Part shown: in pieces, positions 1 to 10,374 of the stretch
Layout of the letters: each line of letters opens with the position of its first letter
How positions within the stretch are numbered: position 1 is the stretch's first letter
Assembly (NCBI GenBank): GCA_019058275.1
Contig: JAHLVW010000062.1
Coordinates: 62,001-126,000, forward strand
Origin: Candidatus Heimdallarchaeota archaeon
GTDB lineage: Archaea; Asgardarchaeota; Heimdallarchaeia; JABLTI01
DNA length: 64,000 bases
Direction of reading: 5' to 3'
The notes under the pieces: generated by a model
What the model was told of the DNA's origin: nothing
Databases searched by the model: none
What the model saw: the letters and a program-made list of their open reading frames with translations, nothing else
Made by a program: the position numbers and the translations under genes

Positions 1-338
1 AATTTGCAACCTAATTTATTAGTATCTGATTCTATATGGAAAATTTCAGGAACCGGAACCATACTTCTCTCTTTAATAGGTATTCCAGTAGCTTTTTTGA
101 CTACAGAGAATTGTCTCATAAGTTCTGCTTCTTTTTCTAATCGGTAAAATTCGTTTTCAACAGTAACTGGTCTAGTTAAAATTTTCATTACATACCTTTT
201 TCCTTCAACTTCAAAACTGTATAGAGTATTTACAGCCAATTTAGTGAGCAATTGTAATTTCATTATTTTATCTGTTTCAAAAATTTCCACAAGAATTGAT
301 TTAATGCTATTTGAAGTTAATTCAGTCACTGTTTCCAC
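1..338 (-). CDS. Aminoglycoside phosphotransferase (APH)-like kinase, N-terminal part; runs off the left edge of the window
   Basis: Open minus-strand frame not in the ORF track: GTG start about 338, translation VETVTELTSNSIKSILVEIFETDKIMKLQLLTKLAVNTLYSFEVEGKRYVMKILTRPVTVENEFYRLEKEAELMRQF...VPVPEIFHIESDTNKLGCK; N..Y.fev.g.ryvmKi...E...l pattern of APH/protein kinase-like fold. Confidence 0.55.
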   Translation of the reverse strand, partial: METVTELTSNSIKSILVEIFETDKIMKLQLLTKLAVNTLYSFEVEGKRYVMKILTRPVTVENEFYRLEKEAELMRQFSVVKKATGIPIKERSMVPVPEIFHIESDTNKLGCK

Positions 339-452
339 CAGTTATCATTCGCGAAAATTATTTTGCTTATGAATTTCAGAGTTTATATTGAAACCTTTTA
401 AAATAAAAAATAATTCTAGAATCTGTAATAAGAAGCTTTTGAGGATTACAAA

Positions 453-1271
453 TTGAAACTGGGCATTTCGTTTACAATGGGGTTTAAGGGAATTAACACA
501 ATTTCAGATTTCCTAGCATTTGCTTATAAAAAAGAATTAGCTGGTGTAGAACTTGTCGCAGAACCACCATTTTGTTTCATTGACAACATGAATGATAAAG
601 ATGTTCAAGATATTAAAAAGCAAGCAGCTAATTTTGGTTTGGAACTCTCTCTTCATGCAACATTCTCAGATGTAAATATCTCAGCTTATAATCCAAATGT
701 AAGAAATTACTTTCTCAATTTAATGAAGCAAAATATTGATTTTAGTCAAAAAATTGGTTCTGAAATTGTTACAATACATCCTGGAGAGCTTAGTGCAGCA
801 GGAGCTTCATTTCCTGATGATGTAAAACGTTTGAATTTTGAATCATTTCAGTTTCTAGCAAAATATGCTGAAAAAAAGTTTGTAAAGATTGGTTATGAAA
901 ATATGCCTATAATGACTTGGAGTCAAATGGAAGAAAGCTATACACCAATATTGATACAATCGATAGTTGACAAAATTAACTCTAAATCATTAGGAATAAC
1001 TTGGGATGTAGGGCATTCAAAAACAACAGAATTCAGTATGGAGGGTTTTGCTAACTCATTTAAGGGTAATTTAGTTCATGTTCATATCCATGATAATACT
1101 GGACCAGGTAAAGGCTGGGTTGATAAACATCTCGAGATAGGTAAAGGAACAATTGATTGGTCGAATCTATTGGGTTTGATAAAAAAACTCGATTATCGTG
1201 GTGTATTAATAATGGAATTAGATAATTGCTCCAAAATTGAGAACTCTTTAGAGTACTTGAAAAATTTGTAA
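453..1271 (+). CDS. Sugar phosphate isomerase/epimerase (AP endonuclease family 2 / xylose isomerase-like TIM barrel)
   Basis: TIM-barrel motifs HATFSDVNISAYN, VTIHPGE, YENMP, WDVGHSK, HVHIHDN; TTG start. Confidence 0.8.
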   Translation: MKLGISFTMGFKGINTISDFLAFAYKKELAGVELVAEPPFCFIDNMNDKDVQDIKKQAANFGLELSLHATFSDVNISAYNPNVRNYFLNLMKQNIDFSQKIGSEIVTIHPGELSAAGASFPDDVKRLNFESFQFLAKYAEKKFVKIGYENMPIMTWSQMEESYTPILIQSIVDKINSKSLGITWDVGHSKTTEFSMEGFANSFKGNLVHVHIHDNTGPGKGWVDKHLEIGKGTIDWSNLLGLIKKLDYRGVLIMELDNCSKIENSLEYLKNL

Positions 1272-1292
1272 CAAAAAATACTTGGGTTTGAT

Positions 1293-1739
1293 CTATCCTT
1301 TTTTGATAAATTCATTAAACCTTTTAAGAATATCCTCTTGGTTGTTTTCTTGTAAGAATTTAGTAAATAGCTTAATTTTTTCAACAGTATCTTTCGATAA
1401 ATCATGTTCCATTATACAACAATCATGATTGGCATCTTCTTCGTTTACACCTATTAATTTTAAGAATTGATTTATCATCTCATGTCTTTCTTTAACATCT
1501 AATGCTATTTTGGAACCCTCTTCTGTCAAAGTAATAGTACTATATTTTTCATAATATACCAAATTGTTGCTTTTTAGTTTAATAATCATCTCAGTAACAC
1601 TTGCTTTGCTAACACCAAGGGATTTAGCTATTTCTGTCACTTGAGCAAATCCTTTATTCTCACTAAGAACAAGAATACTTTCTAAATAATCTTCGATAGT
1701 TGATGTAATTGTTAGAACAGAATCTGTTTTCATACTCAA
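1293..1739 (-). CDS. DtxR/MntR-family metal-dependent transcriptional regulator
   Basis: N-terminal wHTH (EDYLESILVLSENKGFAQVTEIAKSLGVSKASVTEMIIKLKSNNLVYYEKYSTITLTEEG) followed by dimerisation/metal-binding residues (HDCCIMEHDLS). Confidence 0.88.
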   Translation of the reverse strand: MSMKTDSVLTITSTIEDYLESILVLSENKGFAQVTEIAKSLGVSKASVTEMIIKLKSNNLVYYEKYSTITLTEEGSKIALDVKERHEMINQFLKLIGVNEEDANHDCCIMEHDLSKDTVEKIKLFTKFLQENNQEDILKRFNEFIKKG

Positions 1740-1951
1740 TACTAGCTCGCCTAACTGAAATAGATATATGTAGATTATTGTTCTTTTTATCTATATAATT
1801 AATGGATTATATGCTTAAGTGAAAGTGATATTTCAAATAAAAGCAATATGCTAGTATGCAAATAAGTAATAATTTTCATAGGAAAATTTATCTTTATATG
1901 GAATTTTTCTTATCATGAAAGCAATGGAATTTTCATATTAACACAATAATT

Positions 1952-2896
1952 GTGTGGTATGTAGTTTTGAAAGAAGATCTAAAGTGGTTAGTAAAAGAAT
2001 CTAAAAATAAGAATTCAAAGAAGGTTAAAACATTGCAAAAGGATAAAGAAATCAAGATAAAGAAAGTTGGTATTTTAAAATTAGGCAATATTGCTTCTTC
2101 TGTTCTCCTGGAAATGTTATTGGATGAACGTGCAGATCGTCTAGACATTGATATAAAGACAGTATCTTCAGGAGCAAAACTGATTTCGGAATCAATTGAT
2201 GCTGCTTATAAGATATTCTCAAAGCTTAATTTTGACTTAATTATTGTTGCTACTCCTAATGCTTCGCTTAAGGCTCCTTTAAAAATTATTAATAAAATAA
2301 TTGATCAGAAATTACCTCTAATTGTATTAACAGACGTAATGAAGAAAGAAGTAAGAGAAGAACTTGTTGAGAAAAATGTTGGTTACTTAATAATAAAATC
2401 TGATGCAATGATTGGTGCTAGAAGAGAGTTTCTGGATCCTATTGAAATGGCGCTCTTTAACTCTGATCTAATCAAGGTCTTATCAATAGGTGGGGTGTTT
2501 AATCTTATCTATAAGAAAATCGACATGGTTTTAGAACAGCTAATTGCTGATAAGAAAGTAAAATTCCCACAAAAAATTGTTACTTCTAGAAAAGCTGTAA
2601 AATTTGCTGGATTCTCGAATCCCTATGCTGAAGCTAAAGCTCGAGCAGCACTAGAAATCGCTGAAAACGTAGCAAAAGTAAATACAGAAGGTTGTTTCAA
2701 AATCAATGAGCGATTTGAATATATTCCACAAGTCGCAATGGGTCATGAAATGATGAGAATTGCTGCAAAACTTGCAGATGAAGCTAGAGAAATAGAGAAA
2801 TCATTGAATCAAGTAAGAAGATGTCCACATGGTTATGAAGGGGAAATCCAAGATAAACGTACTTTAACTGAAAAACCAGATTCTGGTTACGAATAA
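1952..2896 (+). CDS. mtd: F420-dependent methylenetetrahydromethanopterin dehydrogenase (Mtd)
   Basis: KVGILKLGNIASSVLLEMLLDERADR...GAKL, DAMIGARREFLDPIEMALFNSDLIKVL, AGFSNPYAEAKARAALEIAENVA, HEMMRIAAKLADEAREIEKSLNQVRRCPH match methanogen Mtd along the full length; in-frame TTG at 2033 is an alternative start giving a more typical N-terminus. Confidence 0.9.
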   Translation: MWYVVLKEDLKWLVKESKNKNSKKVKTLQKDKEIKIKKVGILKLGNIASSVLLEMLLDERADRLDIDIKTVSSGAKLISESIDAAYKIFSKLNFDLIIVATPNASLKAPLKIINKIIDQKLPLIVLTDVMKKEVREELVEKNVGYLIIKSDAMIGARREFLDPIEMALFNSDLIKVLSIGGVFNLIYKKIDMVLEQLIADKKVKFPQKIVTSRKAVKFAGFSNPYAEAKARAALEIAENVAKVNTEGCFKINERFEYIPQVAMGHEMMRIAAKLADEAREIEKSLNQVRRCPHGYEGEIQDKRTLTEKPDSGYE

Positions 2897-2913
2897 AGAG
2901 ATGATTAAAAGAA

Positions 2914-3570
2914 ATGCCATTATTGCTTGATGAATTATTTACCTGCCCAAATTGTAGTGTAGTTTTCCAATCAAAAATAGTTGGAAGTTATGACACATTT
3001 GGTAAAAATTATAGTGATTTGTATATTGCAAGCCAAGAGGATCCACAACCAGTTTTACATTTAATTAATATATGCCCAAAATGTGGCTTTGCAGCTTACT
3101 CTCTTGACTTTCGATTTTTTGACATAAGTTTAGATTTAGTTAAAGAATCGATAAAGAAAACAGAGGATTATACTGGCAGAAAAGCAACAGAATTTAATGT
3201 TGGTGATGGATATCTGCTGATAGCTGAGTATTTAGTTAATAAATCCTTAGAGCAAAGAACATCATCTCGGTTACAAGCATGTTATGCTTATAGAGAGCTC
3301 AAAGACAAGAATCTAGACAAAACTAGAAAATTAGTTCTAAAATCAATTGAGGAAATACTACACAGTAAAACATTCAATCAGAATCCTGAAGAGGTTTATC
3401 TTTACCTAGCTGGTGAGATAAATCGCTTGTTAGGTAATAATTTGGAATCATTAGAGTATTTTGAGTTAGCATTGAATAAAGCAACAAAGAATTCTGTAGT
3501 TTCTAAGCTTACACAACATCAATTAACAAGACCTCGCGAAGAAATTCCAAAAGATATCGTTAGACCATAA
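2914..3570 (+). CDS. DUF2225 family protein (zinc ribbon CPNC..CPKC plus TPR-like region)
   Basis: FTCPNCSVVFQSKIVGSY...NICPKCGFAAYSLDF, the DUF2225 pattern. Confidence 0.75.
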   Translation: MPLLLDELFTCPNCSVVFQSKIVGSYDTFGKNYSDLYIASQEDPQPVLHLINICPKCGFAAYSLDFRFFDISLDLVKESIKKTEDYTGRKATEFNVGDGYLLIAEYLVNKSLEQRTSSRLQACYAYRELKDKNLDKTRKLVLKSIEEILHSKTFNQNPEEVYLYLAGEINRLLGNNLESLEYFELALNKATKNSVVSKLTQHQLTRPREEIPKDIVRP

Positions 3571-3708
3571 TTTTCGATAAAATTTGTTTGATACCTTGCA
3601 TTTATTCCTATTAAATAATACTTAAAAGCAATAAAACAATGAAATTTCTGAAAAATCAAGAAAGATTTCACAAATTTCGTGCATATGGAAATTATCTGAG
3701 GATAACAA

Positions 3709-4332
3709 ATGAATGCAATTACAGGTGAGAATATGAGTGTAGCAGATGAAGAAGCATTTTTCAAAATCATAATAGTTGGTGATGGCGCTGTAGGTAAAAC
3801 AAGCATTTGCAATCATATTACAACAAAAGAATTCTTTTCGGATTATCGTTTAACAGTTGGCTGTGATTTCTTCATAAAGAAATTTTATGTAAATAATGTA
3901 AGTGTCACATTACAAATGTTCGATGTTGGAGGACAAGATCATTTTGCTCGTATGAGATCAGCATTTGCTGGTGGAGCAAAAGGTATCTTTCTAGCTTTTG
4001 ATATAACCAGACGAGATAGCTTATTTAATTTAGTTGATTGGTTAGAATCAGTTAAAGATGAATTGGATCCCCGAGCACCAAAAGTACTAGTTGCTACAAA
4101 ATCTGACTTAAACAAAGAAGCTGAAATTTGGAAAGATGATATTGATGGCTTTAAAGAGAAGCTAAAAGTTGATGCTTATTTTGACACTTCCTCATACACT
4201 GGCGATGGTGTTAAAGAAGCATTTGAAGCAATGGCTCTACTACTTATCTCAAAGTATGATGAAGTAGAATATACAAGATCTGCTCAGAAAATGAAATTTC
4301 TTGAAGGATTTTATCCTGGGTTTAAAGCTTGA
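3709..4332 (+). CDS. Ras/Rab-like small GTPase
   Basis: G1 GDGAVGKTS, switch I T (LTVGCDF), G3 DVGGQDHF, G4-like TKSD, FLAFDITRRDSLFNL; C-terminus without a prenylation CaaX. Confidence 0.9.
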   Translation: MNAITGENMSVADEEAFFKIIIVGDGAVGKTSICNHITTKEFFSDYRLTVGCDFFIKKFYVNNVSVTLQMFDVGGQDHFARMRSAFAGGAKGIFLAFDITRRDSLFNLVDWLESVKDELDPRAPKVLVATKSDLNKEAEIWKDDIDGFKEKLKVDAYFDTSSYTGDGVKEAFEAMALLLISKYDEVEYTRSAQKMKFLEGFYPGFKA

Positions 4333-4437
4333 TAGAAAATTCATAAGGAATTTTTCAAGTGAAAAGTTCTTTTTCTTTAGATTTGTAAATTAGAGAAAAA
4401 ATAAAATCAAAGTAGATTTTGGACATCTACTTTTCAT

Positions 4438-5115
4438 TTAATACCCAACATAACTACCGCATTTTGGACAGTACGTTGTTTGTTTATCTATCTCTTCACC
4501 GCAGGTAGAACAAATTGATGACCCTTTAGTTTTTCTTTTATCATCATCTACGATTTCTACTTTTACATCATGCATTTTACCTTGTTTTTTGGCTTTGCGA
4601 ATTGTTTCACTGCTTTTTGCTTGTTGCTGTTTCATTCCTCGTTTATAACGCATTTCAGGGCATTCATTCACAAGTTTTTTCCAGTTACCAAAAGTTATTC
4701 GATACATAACATTAGTTAGGAGACGCCATTCTTCAATAAAGATAAATATTGGAAAAATCAAACCCAGTGAAATTACCAGAAGTAGCCAATTTACAAATGC
4801 TACAATAAACCCGAAATAGACATAGTACATGCTACCGAAATCTCTCCACACTTCATCTTTGTCATGGATTGCACCGTAGAGAAGAGCAGAATTAAAGTAA
4901 ACCCATAAGTATAGTGTTTTTGCTGGTCGACCTCGTCCGAAATATACTACTACGTAGTAGGGGAATAGGACTATATGTGCTGGGAGAGTTATTAAACTAA
5001 ATATAAATGCAACAAGTGGTGCATAGGTAAAATAAGCAAAAACGACTCTTCTAGGTAAACATACTGTTCGTAAAAATGGTAAATTAAGATCGTATCTTTC
5101 ACTTACTTCAGACAT
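4438..5115 (-). CDS. Multi-pass membrane protein with C-terminal zinc ribbon
   Basis: Several hydrophobic segments, then SICSTCGEEIDKQTTYCPKCGSYVGY. Confidence 0.65.
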   Translation of the reverse strand: MSEVSERYDLNLPFLRTVCLPRRVVFAYFTYAPLVAFIFSLITLPAHIVLFPYYVVVYFGRGRPAKTLYLWVYFNSALLYGAIHDKDEVWRDFGSMYYVYFGFIVAFVNWLLLVISLGLIFPIFIFIEEWRLLTNVMYRITFGNWKKLVNECPEMRYKRGMKQQQAKSSETIRKAKKQGKMHDVKVEIVDDDKRKTKGSSICSTCGEEIDKQTTYCPKCGSYVGY

Positions 5116-5177
5116 TTTTCATCACAACTCTTTTTTGAACTTTATCTTATAAAATAGTTTGTAAATAAAGAATAATG

Positions 5178-7571
5178 CTAGTCATTCTGTTGTTCTGTCA
5201 TTATCCTTTTTATAATCCAATCTGGTGATTGATAAATTTTCTTGGATATTTTTTCAAGTTGAGAACTTTCTATTTTTTTTAATATTTTAGCAATTTCTCT
5301 CGCTCGAGTAAAATCAACAACGTCAAATAATCCTATTAGTTCGTTAATAGCAAACTGATCATTTGTTTTAGCTAGAATTATTAAAGCATCCTTGTAAAGT
5401 TCTTCATCAACAGGATGTTCAATTAATTCTTTAATTTCTGTCATTGGTATACTTGCGTTTGATATTTTTAATCCTTCAATTACACTTTCGACAATTGAAA
5501 TCTTTCTAAAATGCTCGCCAAGTTCTGATAACCATTCTTCATCAGAATCATCAATATTTTCCGAATCTGGAAAAATCTCTGAAGGATCATATACATTTGA
5601 ACCGTTAAAGAAATCAGTTTGTTCAGGTAGTTCACTATCAAAATTTTGCAAATCTTCACGTAATTCAATAGGTTTTTGAGCTTTGGAATTTAGTCTATTT
5701 ATCCATCGAGGTATATCTCTATCTGGTAGATTCTTGTCTAATAAAGATATGCTCTCACGAACCTTAGGTGTTGCTCCAATTTCCTTTGTATCTCTAATTT
5801 GTCCTTCTATTGGACTGTCAAAGATTTCATCCACTTCCCATCGAGAATCATAGATTTCATCGATTTCTCCTGCAAGCTCCAGAGTTCCTTCTTCAATTGC
5901 TTGGAAAATTATTTTAATGAACAATGAGATTGCTTCTTGTGAATTTAGTTTGCCTAAAGTGATAATTGCTTCTCGTTGCACGTTCATGAATTGCTCATAC
6001 AAAGCTAAGGAAACCAATTTTTCTTCTATTTCAGGTGTGATAACTGATATTTTTTTAATGCTATTTATAGCTTGAAACTTTATCTTTGGATCGTAATCAT
6101 CTAGTGCTTCAAGAAGAATAGGGATTCCTTCTCCTAATCCAATATTTCCTAAAGCATACAGAGCATTCCAATAGTAAATTTCGTTAAAATCAGCATTGAA
6201 CCATTGGAGAAAATCAAGGTCAAACGATTTGTGAAATGTTGTTAAAAGCTCGTTATTAAAATCATCAATAAAATCAATATCTGAATGATAGGAATTATGT
6301 TCCTGATCCAAAGTGCTTCTCTTTTCAAAATCAACTTGTTGATTAATTTTAGATATAATAAACTCAGCTGAAAGTTTGCCACCAATTTGACTAAGACAAC
6401 TTATAAGTTCAAAATCCTGCTCTTGATCTAGATTGCTATTTTTAGCTATTTCAAGTAAATAATCTTCATATTCATCTAAATTGAAATTTCGAATGATCCT
6501 AAGAGCAAGTATAAAATCTTCATTATGGGGATTTAAAGAGCTTTGAACATATGATTTCAGATATTGAAGAATTTGATTATTTGGAAATTTGTTTAGTTTA
6601 TTCCATGAATTAATAATTTGATCCCTTATATCTTTATTGATTGAATATGGATCAATACTAGTGTATAATTCCTCCAAAGCTATTTTCAAAGCATAGATTG
6701 TTTTGATTAAATCAAAGGAAGGTTCTTCTTTACTCATTCCAAGCAATTTATCAATAATATTTTCTAATTCAATTTCCTCAATTAATTCAAGCTCATATGG
6801 GAGAATAACTGAGATGACATTGATTAGTTTTAAAGTAATTGGCTGTAGAAAATCATCATTTGAATCTACAAATAAAGAGGGTTTAATACCCATCCAAACA
6901 AGTTCTCTCGATAGATAAATGCTTCTTGAAAAGGGAGTAATAAAATCAAATTCTTTTCTTTTATAAAGCCATAGTGCTGCTAATGGATTGCCTTTTTGTA
7001 CTAATATCTTTGCAATGGATAATCTTTGTATTTCATTTTTATTTTGGAAAACAAATTTTGTACTTAGTAGTTCAACTATTCTCTTATTTGTCATTAGTCC
7101 TAAGGTATAGTAAGCATCTTCAAATAAAATATCATAATTAGATATTCTTTCAATTACATCGAAGAACTCATCAATATCAAAATAACCCGCCATTAGCAGG
7201 CCTATTCGTCTTTCTTCTGCTATTGGTGATTTTAATAATCTCTCCACATTCCTAAAAATATGGTCCTCATAAGAGCTGAGATTAATATTACGAAAGAGCT
7301 TAATTAATGCAATAGATAAAGAAATGGAATTACCAATTATATGGGCAAGAGAAAGAATGTCTATAATCATATGAAAATCAAGTTTTGAAGAAATATCATC
7401 TAATATTAATTCAATTTCATATGGAGTAAGCTTGAAATAATTGTCAGTAAATATCTTCCAATTTTCTAAATCATAGGATAGGAGATATTTGTTGACAGCT
7501 TTCTTGTAATCTTTCGATGTAAGTGCAAGCATAACTTCACGAGAATATTTGTCCAAACTTTTTTTCACCAT
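5178..7571 (-). CDS. HEAT-repeat protein
   Basis: Repeated helical units such as LYALGNIGLGEGIPILLEALDDYDPKIKFQAINSIKKI and QREAIITLGKLNSQEAISLFIKII. Confidence 0.7.
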   Translation of the reverse strand: MVKKSLDKYSREVMLALTSKDYKKAVNKYLLSYDLENWKIFTDNYFKLTPYEIELILDDISSKLDFHMIIDILSLAHIIGNSISLSIALIKLFRNINLSSYEDHIFRNVERLLKSPIAEERRIGLLMAGYFDIDEFFDVIERISNYDILFEDAYYTLGLMTNKRIVELLSTKFVFQNKNEIQRLSIAKILVQKGNPLAALWLYKRKEFDFITPFSRSIYLSRELVWMGIKPSLFVDSNDDFLQPITLKLINVISVILPYELELIEEIELENIIDKLLGMSKEEPSFDLIKTIYALKIALEELYTSIDPYSINKDIRDQIINSWNKLNKFPNNQILQYLKSYVQSSLNPHNEDFILALRIIRNFNLDEYEDYLLEIAKNSNLDQEQDFELISCLSQIGGKLSAEFIISKINQQVDFEKRSTLDQEHNSYHSDIDFIDDFNNELLTTFHKSFDLDFLQWFNADFNEIYYWNALYALGNIGLGEGIPILLEALDDYDPKIKFQAINSIKKISVITPEIEEKLVSLALYEQFMNVQREAIITLGKLNSQEAISLFIKIIFQAIEEGTLELAGEIDEIYDSRWEVDEIFDSPIEGQIRDTKEIGATPKVRESISLLDKNLPDRDIPRWINRLNSKAQKPIELREDLQNFDSELPEQTDFFNGSNVYDPSEIFPDSENIDDSDEEWLSELGEHFRKISIVESVIEGLKISNASIPMTEIKELIEHPVDEELYKDALIILAKTNDQFAINELIGLFDVVDFTRAREIAKILKKIESSQLEKISKKIYQSPDWIIKRIMTEQQND

Positions 7572-7821
7572 TAATGCAATGCTAGATTTAACCAGTTATC
7601 TCGCAACGGTCGAAAATGGTTTTAAAATCTTTGGATAGACTAAACATAATTATCGAAGAAAGCAGAAAAGAGCTTCTTATATCGTCTTATATACCTATAA
7701 TTCCAGTAAAAGTTACCTTTATAGAATAAGAGGTCAGATATAATAGTTGACATTCAGTTAATTTGAGAACCAATTCTTATGAAAAAAGAGAAGCAAAAAG
7801 CTCCATTAGAAAAAAACTAGA

Positions 7822-9153
7822 ATGTCTCTAAAAAATATTGGTTTGAACGATTTGAACATTCCAACTTTAAAGTTAAAGGAAGGGAGGAAATACGCACTAT
7901 TCCTAGGTTTAGCAATAGTCAGTATTATGCTCTTAACAATCATTGTTTATGTTCAGTCAAACAACTCTCACTTGCCCCAAATAGAAGGTATAATTGATCC
8001 TGAAGAAGATAATTGGGAAGCTCCAGTTGAAACGTATGATTATAGCTTTATTAGCAGCTTAAAGTTTAAGGATAGAGAAGGTGATTCTGATAATGATGGC
8101 CTAACAGACAAAGAAGAAAAGATTCATTTTTGTAATCCTATGAACAATGATTCAGATTTCGACGGACTTTTAGATGGCGAAGAAGTTCATATATATCACA
8201 CAATACCAATCTCTCCAGATTCGGATAGAGACTATATAATTGATCCACTAGAGATCTTCAAATTCAAAACCAAACCTTTAGATGCTGACACAGATGACGA
8301 TGGTCTTAATGATGGCCTTGAAATTTATCGGTATCATACAAATCCATTTCTGAAAGATTCTGATTTAGACATGTTAGATGACTTTGATGAAGTAAAAGTC
8401 TACTATACTGATCCATCTGATATTGATACTGATTGTGATGGTCTTCTTGATGGCGAAGAAGTTCACATTTACTTTACGGATCCCCTTACAAGAGATACAG
8501 ATGGAGATGGTTGGATAGACTCTTGGGAGGTCAACAAAAATCATAATCCACTGAGGAAAGATAATTGGGATAATATTATAGGTAAATATATTATCATTCC
8601 AAGTGTTTTCGTTATTGTCTTAGTCATTGGTCTATTTGCTTCGGTTGATGTAAAATCAATTAGCTTGTTTAATTTCCGGATCACATATCAACAGAAATTA
8701 CAGACAGATGCTAACCGTCAACTATTGTTTGAGTTACTTACCAAACTTCCTGATAACAAACAGATTAATGTTCAAGAATTTGCTAGAATAATTGGTAAAT
8801 CTGAAGAAGATGTTTGTCAACTACTAAGCAGTATTTTTGAACCAGATGAAGTCGATGATGAACAATTGAAACCAGAAGATTTTATAATTCACACACATTC
8901 AAATCTCCCATCTTTTGATTTCACATGTTTCTATTGTGGAAATCCCATTGATATCAACTCTGATGATTGCAAATTCTGTGATGAATACATTGTAAGATGC
9001 AAAGTTTGCAATATCCCTATAACACACAATGAGTCTTATGCTACTTGTGCGAGTTGTGGCATTGTGGGGAAACCTGAGGACATATACGGTTTCATGTCTC
9101 TAGAACTCATTTGTGAACGATGTATAATGAGTAGCAAGTACATGACTATATAA
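7822..9153 (+). CDS. Thrombospondin type 3 (TSP3, Ca-binding)-repeat membrane protein with C-terminal double zinc ribbon
   Basis: Repeats GDSDNDGLTDKEE, DSDFDGLLDGEEV, DTDDDGLNDGLEI, DTDCDGLLDGEEV, DTDGDGWIDSWEV; TM IIIPSVFVIVLVIGLFA; C-terminal CFYCGNPID..CKFC..CKVCNIPI..CASCG. Confidence 0.8.
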   Translation: MSLKNIGLNDLNIPTLKLKEGRKYALFLGLAIVSIMLLTIIVYVQSNNSHLPQIEGIIDPEEDNWEAPVETYDYSFISSLKFKDREGDSDNDGLTDKEEKIHFCNPMNNDSDFDGLLDGEEVHIYHTIPISPDSDRDYIIDPLEIFKFKTKPLDADTDDDGLNDGLEIYRYHTNPFLKDSDLDMLDDFDEVKVYYTDPSDIDTDCDGLLDGEEVHIYFTDPLTRDTDGDGWIDSWEVNKNHNPLRKDNWDNIIGKYIIIPSVFVIVLVIGLFASVDVKSISLFNFRITYQQKLQTDANRQLLFELLTKLPDNKQINVQEFARIIGKSEEDVCQLLSSIFEPDEVDDEQLKPEDFIIHTHSNLPSFDFTCFYCGNPIDINSDDCKFCDEYIVRCKVCNIPITHNESYATCASCGIVGKPEDIYGFMSLELICERCIMSSKYMTI

Positions 9154-9236
9154 TTTCCCTTTTTTTCTTTATTTTATTTAACTATGCAAGTTTGAATTTT
9201 TGAATAACTTTAAAATAAAACTAAAATAATCACTTC

Positions 9237-10367
9237 ATGGTGTTGCATTTGAAACGAATGGTTATGCTTGCAAGAGAAATAACTAAGAAAGAGATTGATT
9301 TAGGAATCGGAACTGAAAGAAGTAGCACAAGACTATCGCCAATATTCAAAACTCTTAATCTTAACATCCCAATTAAAGATGGGAAACCCTACAAACCTGA
9401 AATTCCTATTAATCCCTTTGAAGGTACACCAATGATGGTGATGCCATTATTGTATATTCCTCATGATGAATCTTATTTGTTTGGAACACCATCAATTTTA
9501 GAAAAAGCAAGCGAACAAACAATAAAACCTACAAAAGCAATTTCTGATCCTGGAAAAGGAACAGGTTCACCTGTAATTGCTGCTTCTTTAACTGCTAAAG
9601 ATGATAATATCTTAATAGTCGCACCTTGTGATCAGTACCTAAGTTCTGCAGTGAAATCTGCTGTAAAGCAAATCTTAGAGAATATGGAGAAGGGTGGCTA
9701 CTCTAGTGGAACACTCTTAACAACCGGGACAAGAAATCCAGCTTTTAGTTATCTTAAAGTCAAAGGTGAAAAAGCAACTGAATTTATTTTAAAGGGAACA
9801 ATTCCTACTGATGATATGATTGCTGAAACAATGGTGGTTTGTATTCGTTCAGATTATTTGAAAAAACAGATTCTTGCAACAAAAGATGCGAAATTAAAAG
9901 ATTTGCAGAAAATATATCCCTATCCTAAAGAAGAGATCATAAAGATACAGAATCAACTTCGAGTAATAAGCATTTTAATTGAAACTTGTAAGGATATTGA
10001 TGAATATCTAAAGACTTGTCCATTCTGTGATTTTTCTAAAGTGATTCACAGGTTGCTAATTTCTGATATGACTTATGCTACAGTTGAATATCAAGAGGAA
10101 TGGGACGATCTTGGTGACTGGCAGAAAGTCTATCGTACACCTATTTATCCAAAGGATGAAAGCAATAATGTTGTTTTTTCTAAATCCGGTTTGTTATCAT
10201 ATGCTGATTGTAAGAATTCGATCATAGCGAATTTCACTGAAAATAAAGTAATTGTTAATGGGCTCGAAAATCGGATATATGCAGTTGGTCCAAGAGGTTC
10301 CATTGATTTACCTCTGGATTTGGATCCACAAATCTTCAAAAAAGAGGTTAGTAAAATTAAGATGTAA
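9237..10367 (+). CDS. Divergent mannose-1-phosphate guanylyltransferase-like nucleotidyltransferase
   Basis: ILIVAPCDQYLSS (sugar-NTase PADH-like), EEWDDLGDWQKVYRTPIYPKDESNNVVFSKSGLLSYADCKNSIIANFTENKVIVNGLENRIYAV resembles the GMP C-terminal region; N-terminal GXGXRXXPXXK signature degenerate. Confidence 0.55.
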   Translation: MVLHLKRMVMLAREITKKEIDLGIGTERSSTRLSPIFKTLNLNIPIKDGKPYKPEIPINPFEGTPMMVMPLLYIPHDESYLFGTPSILEKASEQTIKPTKAISDPGKGTGSPVIAASLTAKDDNILIVAPCDQYLSSAVKSAVKQILENMEKGGYSSGTLLTTGTRNPAFSYLKVKGEKATEFILKGTIPTDDMIAETMVVCIRSDYLKKQILATKDAKLKDLQKIYPYPKEEIIKIQNQLRVISILIETCKDIDEYLKTCPFCDFSKVIHRLLISDMTYATVEYQEEWDDLGDWQKVYRTPIYPKDESNNVVFSKSGLLSYADCKNSIIANFTENKVIVNGLENRIYAVGPRGSIDLPLDLDPQIFKKEVSKIKM

Positions 10368-10374
10368 AAAGTAT

